From Hungatella effluvii (lineage in GTDB: Bacteria > Bacillota > Clostridia > Lachnospirales > Lachnospiraceae), in NCBI RefSeq assembly GCF_003201875.1, contig NZ_QJKD01000013.1, positions 154,993 to 218,992 of the forward strand: 64,000 nucleotides of DNA, read 5' to 3'. Below, piece after piece: positions 58,599 through 64,000 of the stretch. A program made the translations under genes and the position numbers. The number at the start of each line of letters is the position of its first letter. Position 1 is the stretch's first letter. The notes beneath the pieces were generated by a model, which searched no databases, was not told the origin of the DNA, and worked only from the letters and a program-made list of their open reading frames with translations.

Positions 58599-59984
58599 TC
58601 AAGTGTTTTGTAAAACCGTTTTTTCAGCCTCCTGGCGCGCGGCCAGAACTTTATGATGCTTCAGCCAGCCTCCCGACGCGACACGCGCGACGTAGACCAC
58701 CGCCCTCACTGCCCAGTCCAGAACCATGGCAATCCAGACACCGATCAGCCCCATGCCAAGATACCGTCCCAGAACGAAGCTCATGGCAATCCGGCACAGA
58801 AACATGGACGCAATGGTAATGCACATGGCGAATTTCACGTCATCTGCGGCTCGCAGGGCATTGGGAAGCGCAAAGGATGGCGCCCAGATCAGCACGCAGC
58901 ATAGCCCGTGAAGCGTGCAGATGATTCTGGCCAGCTCCGCCGTCTGTTCTGACACATGGTAGAAGCCGATAATGTGCGGCAGAAATACCAGCATCGGAAA
59001 ACAGATGAGGAAGTGCGCTCCCATGATGAGGAAAATAAAGTTCTTTGCATACCGTTTTGCCTCCTGATACCGCTTCGCACCCACGGCCTGCCCCACCACG
59101 GTTATCATAGCCAGGGAGATGGCGCTGCCCGGAATCACCTGAAAGGAACAAATGGTTCCCGCCACCGCGTTGGCTGCAATGGAGGTCGTACCGAAGCTGG
59201 AGACCAGCCCCGCCACAAGAAGCTTACCGCCCTGAAAGAGGCCGTTTTCCACTCCCATGGGAACTCCGATCCCCATGATCCGCCGGATGATGGCGGGATG
59301 GAAGCCCAGATGAAAATTCCTGTCGATGCACAGCGGAAGCTTCGGATTCCGGATCACCCACACCAGGATGACTGCCGCGGTAATTCGTGACAGCAGCGTG
59401 GAGATCCCGGCTCCGGCCACCTCCAGATGAAAGCCGTAAATCAGAATGGCATTTCCCACAATGTTGATCCCGTTCATCAGCATGGACACCTTCATGGATA
59501 TCCCGGAATTGCCCATGGAGCGGCAGATGGCCGCCGACCCGTTATACACTGCCAGAAACGGGAACGACAGCGCTGTCAGGTAATAATACGTTCTGGCATA
59601 ATTCATGACGGACGGTTCGATCTTCCCGTAAATCGTCCGCAGAATCTGGTAGTTGAACAGTAAGGACAACACCATTAAAACCGTTGAAAATACCAGAACC
59701 ACAAGAATCAGCTGATTGGAGGCCTTTAACGCCTCCTCCCTGTTTTCGTTCCCCAGCTCCTGGGCCGCGATGACAGCGCCTCCGGTAGCCATGGCGGTAA
59801 ACACGTTGATCAGCAGAATATTAAGCGTATCCACAAGGGAAATTCCTGAGACCGCGGTCTCCCCCACTCCGGCCACCATGATCGTATCCGCCATTCCCAC
59901 TAAGACGGCGAGAAACTGCTCGATGATCAGCGGCAGAATCAGCCGCCTGATGGCCGCCTTCGAAAATATCGGTGCTTCTTCCAT
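58599..59984 (-). CDS. MATE-family efflux transporter
   Basis: A 461-residue membrane protein with about 12 helices in two homologous halves, e.g. LILPLIIEQFLAVLVGMADT at the start of the first and GVPMGVENGLFQGGKLLVAG in the second. MATE proteins export drugs or metabolites using Na+ or H+. The frame is open 66 codons more upstream, but the ATG at 59984 follows GGAGAGAG and begins the family pattern. Its binding site directly follows the arginase-like stop. Confidence 0.93.
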   Translation of the reverse strand: MEEAPIFSKAAIRRLILPLIIEQFLAVLVGMADTIMVAGVGETAVSGISLVDTLNILLINVFTAMATGGAVIAAQELGNENREEALKASNQLILVVLVFSTVLMVLSLLFNYQILRTIYGKIEPSVMNYARTYYYLTALSFPFLAVYNGSAAICRSMGNSGISMKVSMLMNGINIVGNAILIYGFHLEVAGAGISTLLSRITAAVILVWVIRNPKLPLCIDRNFHLGFHPAIIRRIMGIGVPMGVENGLFQGGKLLVAGLVSSFGTTSIAANAVAGTICSFQVIPGSAISLAMITVVGQAVGAKRYQEAKRYAKNFIFLIMGAHFLICFPMLVFLPHIIGFYHVSEQTAELARIICTLHGLCCVLIWAPSFALPNALRAADDVKFAMCITIASMFLCRIAMSFVLGRYLGMGLIGVWIAMVLDWAVRAVVYVARVASGGWLKHHKVLAARQEAEKTVLQNT

Positions 59985-59994
59985 TTCTCTCTCC

Positions 59995-60765
59995 CTATTG
60001 TATACTGCCCTCCGGCTTCTTATGACCGTTTCGAAGCATTCGGAGGATTCGTCTGTTTGCCGCGTCATTTTGTTTGTCTGACACGGACATCCATCCCGAA
60101 AAAGAATCGTCCTGATTCGCTTCGCCGCAGATGTCCACACCCAGAATCCGGCGGCTCTCCAGGCAGCGATACGCCCTCTCAAGCTGCTCCAGCGTCATGG
60201 TTCCCTGATCCCAGTCAGTCACCACTTCCTTCCGCCCGAACGCGTCCTTGTCTATGGACAGATACACGGCCTCCGACACCTCTGTTTCCAGAGCCTTAAG
60301 CCATGAGTCATCTGCCCCGGCCGCGCTCTCCGAAAACACCTGCACGCGGTCCGCATACTCTGATTCTACGGTATCTGCCAGCGAATCCGCGACACCGATC
60401 AGGATCACCTTTTTTAAGTATGGCTGGTCGTCCAGCGCTCGTTTGATCCAGCAGCCGCAGGACAAAATTCCAGCAAATATAGAAGGCTTCATATCTGTAT
60501 GATGGTCAAATACCACCAGGGTAAACGGCTCCCGGATCTTCCTCACCATGAGATAGCTTAAATAGTGGAAATTTCCGCCGTCTATAAAGTGAATCCAGCC
60601 TGACAGCCCACTGATCCGCGCCTCAATCTCCTCCATGGATGCCTCATCACAGAATCCGTTTACCCCGGACAAATCCGAACAGTCAATCCATTCACAGTCC
60701 CCATCTTTATAGAAGCTTTCTCTTTCGTAAACTCCTGTAAAATTCAGCACTGAAACTGATATCAT
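59995..60765 (-). CDS. Arginase/ureohydrolase-fold protein
   Basis: A 256-residue protein with an arginase-like fold: IDGGNFHYLSY, VVFDHHTDMKPS (metal D-x-H-x-D motif) and LSIDKDAFGRKEVVTDWDQG (second metal D-x-D motif, here SIDKD). It is shorter and divergent from true arginases or agmatinases, with Lys in the second motif. It may act on a guanidino compound or be a related amidohydrolase. GGAG precedes the ATG; it is probably cotranscribed with the MATE gene. Confidence 0.8.
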   Translation of the reverse strand: MISVSVLNFTGVYERESFYKDGDCEWIDCSDLSGVNGFCDEASMEEIEARISGLSGWIHFIDGGNFHYLSYLMVRKIREPFTLVVFDHHTDMKPSIFAGILSCGCWIKRALDDQPYLKKVILIGVADSLADTVESEYADRVQVFSESAAGADDSWLKALETEVSEAVYLSIDKDAFGRKEVVTDWDQGTMTLEQLERAYRCLESRRILGVDICGEANQDDSFSGWMSVSDKQNDAANRRILRMLRNGHKKPEGSIQ

Positions 60766-60804
60766 CGTTCTCTTCTCCCGATTGGTCTTCCCTTTCCGGC
60801 GCTC

Positions 60805-61395
60805 TTAAACGCCCAGCTTTTCCATCTCTTCGCTGACAGAGGCCTCGCAGGAACGCATGGCCTCAATGGTCTTTTCAAACAGCTCCTCTAACGTCCATCC
60901 GAGCCTCTCGGCTCCCTGCGCAATCACCTCGCGGGAACAGCCTGCCGCGAACCGTTTATCCTTGTATTTTTTCTTCAAACTGGAGACCTCCATATCCATT
61001 ACGCTCTTCGACGGACGCATTCTGGCGGCGGCTCCGATCAGGCCTGTAAGTTCGTCTGACGCGAACAGTACCTTCTCCATATCATGCTCCGGTTCCACAT
61101 CAGAGACGAGTCCATAGCCATGGCTTACGACCGCATGAACAAGCTCCGGTTCAGCCCCGGCTTCGGCCAGAAGCTCCGGCGCCTTGATGCAGTGCTCCTC
61201 CGGATAATTTTCAAAATCCACATCATGGAGAAGACCGGCGATTCCCCAGAAATCTTCGTCCTCACCGTATCCCAGTTCCTTTGCATACCAGCGCATGGTG
61301 CCTTCCACCGTAAGCCCGTGAAGTATATGAAAGGGCTCCTTATTATATTTCATGAGAAGGGAAAGCGCCTTGTCTCTCGTTACATTTGTTTTCAT
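60805..61395 (-). CDS. HD-domain hydrolase
   Basis: A 196-residue HD-superfamily protein: HGLTVEGTMRWYAKELGYGE, GLLHDVDFENYPEEH (metal His-Asp), VSHGYG, and LFASDELTGLIGAAA. Clostridial members of this type are annotated as HDIG-domain phosphohydrolases of unknown substrate. AGAGGAG precedes the ATG. Confidence 0.88.
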   Translation of the reverse strand: MKTNVTRDKALSLLMKYNKEPFHILHGLTVEGTMRWYAKELGYGEDEDFWGIAGLLHDVDFENYPEEHCIKAPELLAEAGAEPELVHAVVSHGYGLVSDVEPEHDMEKVLFASDELTGLIGAAARMRPSKSVMDMEVSSLKKKYKDKRFAAGCSREVIAQGAERLGWTLEELFEKTIEAMRSCEASVSEEMEKLGV

Positions 61396-61402
61396 ATTCC
61401 TG

Positions 61403-61912
61403 TCACTCCTCTGTAAATTTTATGTTGTCATCCATCATATCACTGCTGATTTCCGATATCAAGCTTGAAATGCCGCTTTCTCCCACAACTTTGATCCCAT
61501 GCGCCTTGAGAAGGCGGGCTGTCATCCCGTCTCCGGCCGTCTTTGTGCCCGAAAAGGTTCCATCGTAGATGATCCCGCTGCCGCAGGACGGACTCCGCTC
61601 TTTCAAAATGGCGTACCGGCATCCATACAGCTTTGCGATCTTAAGCGCTTCCTCCCCGCCCTTTTCAAAATACTCTGTCACATCCCGGCCCTTCCGGTTC
61701 ATCACCTGGACACGCCCGCCGTCTCTCCGACATTCCGACGGCTCTCTGGGGGTCTCCATCCCTCCCATCTGCTCCGGACAAACCGGGATCAGTTCATACT
61801 CCCGAAGCAGCCTCAGTACCTCGTCACGACGCCCGTTCTTTCCGTCGTAGCGGCAGTTAACCCCCAGCAGACAGGCGCTGACCAGTATTCTTGTATTTTT
61901 CTTATCCATGGA
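61403..61912 (-). CDS. DUF523 domain-containing protein
   Basis: A 169-residue protein of DUF523: VSACLLGVNCRYDGKNGR, VCPEQMGGMETPREPSECRR and LKERSPSCGSGIIYDGTF. The three conserved Cys blocks suggest a redox or metal site; some relatives act in thiouracil desulfurisation. The ATG at 61912 is preferred over one 5 codons upstream. It sits 7 bases before the HD gene. Confidence 0.9.
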   Translation of the reverse strand, partial: SMDKKNTRILVSACLLGVNCRYDGKNGRRDEVLRLLREYELIPVCPEQMGGMETPREPSECRRDGGRVQVMNRKGRDVTEYFEKGGEEALKIAKLYGCRYAILKERSPSCGSGIIYDGTFSGTKTAGDGMTARLLKAHGIKVVGESGISSLISEISSDMMDDNIKFTEE

Positions 61913-61942
61913 TAAGCCTCCTTCCAATATCGCCTCCGGATA

Positions 61943-63232
61943 CTATGACCGCGGATCCCTTTCTATCTTCAGTTCGTTTTCATCACATCCCGCATCTTCC
62001 AGCATGGAATCCATGTATTTTCCGAAAAAGAGCTCTGCGCCTTTTTCTTTCCAAAGTTTCCAGCCCTCGGTATCCGTCACTTCTTTTTCCGGTTTTGTCG
62101 TGCCGGCAAAGTAGTTCCGGTTCATCTCCACGGCCAGTTCCGCCATCTGCGCCCGCTCCTCCTCCGAAACCGACAGCGCTTCCAGCTCTTTCTTCATCTT
62201 CTTTCGCGTACACGCGTCAAAATACGCCTGGGACAGCGCTTCAAAATCCCCATATTCACCGGAGATTCCAGCTTTTCCCTCATCCCATCGATCCACATTT
62301 ACCGGCTTCGTTTCATACGTGATGCTTCCATCCGGATCAACCATTAAAACGCCGTACCGGTGCGGGAACACGTTGAGGGATCCGGTTGCAATGTCATAAA
62401 GGCCGCCGCTCTTTGCAATATGCTGGATATGAACGTGACCGCTTAGATTCAAAGCGATCCCATGAGCTTTCAGCTGCTGCTCCATCTCCTCATGATGATC
62501 CAGCAGAAAGCCCTGTGACAGAAGTTTGTTCTGAGCCAGGACATTCTGGTGAGTCACCGTGATGATGGAGGCCCCCGCTTCCTCAGCGCGTTTCATCTGC
62601 CGCTCCGCCCACTGCATCGTGGAATCCTTAATCCGGCCGGGTGCATCCTCCGTATTCGCGTCCAGAAGCAGCAGCCAGACCCGTTCCGACAGCTCATACA
62701 GGAAGCTTAAGGACTCTCCATCCTTTTCAGCCGCGTCCTGATACCCCAGACTTCCATATATATCACGAAATTCTTCGCCGCTGACCCGTTCCGTCCTCGT
62801 CACCGTCTCTGCCTCAAACCGTGCGGCAAATGGATAAAGGATATCATGATTTCCAGGCAGCACAAGAACCGGGATTCCCTGTTCCTGCAGCTTGAACAGC
62901 TTCCCGGCCAGTTCCTCATGGCTTGTCTTCTCACCGTTAAAGCTGAGATCTCCGCTTAAAATAAGCGCGTCCGGATGCAGCTTCTCTACCTCCTCTAAAA
63001 AAGCGTCCGTAATCTCCGGCGCGTACTGAGTCAGCTTTCCATCCCCATTTCCGACCATTCTCATAAATCCGGTTCCATAGTCCGTAAGCTCCGGTGATAA
63101 ATAGTGCAGATCTGTGGCTGTCACGACGGTAATCGGAGAAGTCTCTTTCTCCGCCACTGGCCTGCTGCTCCCGCAGCCTCCAAGCGCGGCACAGAGAAAT
63201 GACAGAAATACAATATGTGTTTTTTTGATCAT
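61943..63232 (-). CDS. Metallophosphoesterase lipoprotein
   Basis: A 429-residue exported lipoprotein: signal FLSFLCAALGGC with lipobox Cys at about 20, then a calcineurin-like phosphoesterase: TATDLHYLSP (D-x-H), ALILSGDLSFNGEKTSHEEL (GD), LPGNHDI (GNH[DE]), VTHQNVL and LSGHVHIQHI (GHxH). All metal ligands are present. It likely hydrolyses phosphoesters outside the cell. GGGGGTG precedes the ATG at 63232. Confidence 0.92.
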   Translation of the reverse strand: MIKKTHIVFLSFLCAALGGCGSSRPVAEKETSPITVVTATDLHYLSPELTDYGTGFMRMVGNGDGKLTQYAPEITDAFLEEVEKLHPDALILSGDLSFNGEKTSHEELAGKLFKLQEQGIPVLVLPGNHDILYPFAARFEAETVTRTERVSGEEFRDIYGSLGYQDAAEKDGESLSFLYELSERVWLLLLDANTEDAPGRIKDSTMQWAERQMKRAEEAGASIITVTHQNVLAQNKLLSQGFLLDHHEEMEQQLKAHGIALNLSGHVHIQHIAKSGGLYDIATGSLNVFPHRYGVLMVDPDGSITYETKPVNVDRWDEGKAGISGEYGDFEALSQAYFDACTRKKMKKELEALSVSEEERAQMAELAVEMNRNYFAGTTKPEKEVTDTEGWKLWKEKGAELFFGKYMDSMLEDAGCDENELKIERDPRS

Positions 63233-63279
63233 AGACACCCCCATCCTGTTTATCTTAATTTCGCATATCAAACAGCTTC

Positions 63280-63339
63280 ATTATATCAAACCTCTATTCG
63301 GGGCACAAGCTTGTAAAAGCGGTAACACTGCCTTATAAT
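63280..63339. promoter_or_regulatory. Back-to-back promoters for the phosphoesterase and DUF2752 genes
   Basis: Minus strand: TTGTGC (63308-63303), 17 bases, TATAAT (63285-63280). Plus strand: TTGTAA (63311-63316), 17 bases, TATAAT (63334-63339). The two -35 boxes are two bases apart. Confidence 0.75.
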
Positions 63340-63385
63340 GAAATCTGCAGCTTCACACAACCACCGAAAAGGATAGCATATAATC

Positions 63386-63859
63386 ATGAAAAAAAATCAC
63401 TGCCCGATTTTGTATAAAAAAAGAATAAAACATCTGATTTCCGATGTCAGACACTGCCTGCCCGGAATGCTTCTGTGCGCAATTTTTCTGTCTGCCATGA
63501 CTGCCGCTGCCGGTAAGGTGTGCCCGGCCCGGCTCTTATTGGGGATTCCATGCCCCGGATGCGGACTTACCCGAGCCACCGTCCTGCTGTTAAAAGGAGA
63601 TATCCACGGCAGTCTTCTGTGCAATCCATTTCTCCTGCCGCTATTGGCCGGTGGAGTCTTATTTCTTTACGAGCATTACGTCCTGGAACGAAAAGCTCGC
63701 CTGTTCTCCGTCTACATAGCCGTCTGCATCTTCCTTATGGTGGTATTCTATATCATCCGCATGAAATACTGGTTTCCTGACCGGCCGCCCATGATCTATG
63801 AGCCTCATAACCTGCTGCACCTGCTTTTCACAGTTCTGAAATCTCCGGGGGGTCTGTAA
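63386..63859 (+). CDS. DUF2752 membrane protein
   Basis: A 157-residue membrane protein with three to four helices and the DUF2752 signature GIPCPGCGLTRATVLLLKGD. The two cysteines of CPGC and the following Arg are invariant in the family, whose role is unknown. The ATG at 63386 has only a weak AAAGGAT upstream. Confidence 0.9.
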   Translation: MKKNHCPILYKKRIKHLISDVRHCLPGMLLCAIFLSAMTAAAGKVCPARLLLGIPCPGCGLTRATVLLLKGDIHGSLLCNPFLLPLLAGGVLFLYEHYVLERKARLFSVYIAVCIFLMVVFYIIRMKYWFPDRPPMIYEPHNLLHLLFTVLKSPGGL

Positions 63860-63933
63860 CCCGGCAAAGAAAAAAAATAGACAGATTCCGACAATATATG
63901 ATATAATCCCGTCTTTGACAGTAAAAAAATTCA

Positions 63934-63985
63934 AACACCGCTGGAAGCCCTATTCTATAAGGGTTTCACAGCGGTGTTGCTTTGT
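63934..63985. terminator. Bidirectional terminator at the right end
   Basis: AACACCGCTG (from 63934) pairs with CAGCGGTGTT (to 63978), with inner GAAGCCC/GGGTTTC pairing; T-rich runs follow on both strands. The 75 bases between DUF2752 and this stem show no gene. Confidence 0.85.
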
Positions 63986-64000
63986 TTTTAAGTATAGTCT

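Noticed and set aside
63659..63934. A 91-codon minus-strand frame at the right end
   Set aside because: Antisense to the DUF2752 gene for most of its length, with no binding site or family resemblance.

Overview
The window looks like a chromosome segment of a spore-forming, gut-type Firmicute, most likely a Lachnospiraceae member (Clostridium cluster XIVa). This is inferred from gene content, not from a database search. The evidence is the forespore block spoIIAA-spoIIAB-sigF followed by spoVAA/AB/AC/AD/AE, AGGAGG-type ribosome binding sites in front of most genes, an FMN riboswitch before the riboflavin transporter ribU, a YerC-type TrpR-like regulator, the order cmk-ispH-rpsA, and many orphan families common in clostridia (DUF1836, DUF4867, DUF523, DUF2752, DUF4846). 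No rRNA, phage or CRISPR array is seen. Most genes lie on the minus strand.

Layout. 1-2.6 kb: a divergent ketose-use cluster (FGGY kinase cut by the window edge, psicose-3-epimerase-like isomerase, class II aldolase) around a control region with two perfect 14-bp direct repeats. 2.65-7.6 kb: the forespore operon, with an extra 53-residue membrane protein between sigF and spoVAA. 7.7-14.6 kb: housekeeping genes (TPR membrane protein, a 46-residue acidic protein, folC, ridA, DUF1836, yerC, a HAD phosphatase, an orphan NMT1-type lipoprotein). 14.7-27.3 kb: a tightly packed 15-gene operon combining a complete chemotaxis set (three CheW-like, CheA, CheR, a CheB without receiver, two CheY, two CheC, two CheD, one MCP) with two cyclic-di-GMP proteins. 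28.7-29.1 kb: tRNA-Pro(CGG) and tRNA-Ala(GGC). 29.2-31.6 kb: a class M sirtuin/macrodomain ADP-ribosylation pair, an unknown gene and a pcp remnant. 31.8-42.8 kb: an Lhr-type helicase, small zinc and DUF proteins, an ECF sigma factor, riboswitch-ribU, two lipoproteins and an aldose epimerase. 43.3-48 kb: an AraC-controlled xylulokinase/DUF4867/isomerase operon. 48-63.9 kb: an Rpn-like nuclease with heptad repeats, rpsA, ispH, cmk, an FAD protein, a two-domain PPK2, an aldo/keto reductase, rubredoxin, aspartate kinase, a MATE pump, an arginase-fold protein, HD and DUF523 proteins, a metallophosphoesterase and DUF2752.

The least ordinary parts are these. (a) A 431-bp foldback element at 56450-56880 has 33-bp perfect terminal inverted repeats and a perfect 9-bp flanking duplication. 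(b) A hairpin with 70-nt arms at 43136-43300 has arm differences that are almost all G-U compatible on the plus-strand RNA only. (c) The chemotaxis/c-di-GMP operon has a second CheD whose catalytic Cys is Ser, and an EAL protein carrying two degenerate GGDEF domains. (d) The sirtuin/macrodomain pair lacks its usual lipoyl partners nearby. (e) Three small genes are easily missed: 5865-6026, 9078-9218, and rubredoxin at 56962-57123.
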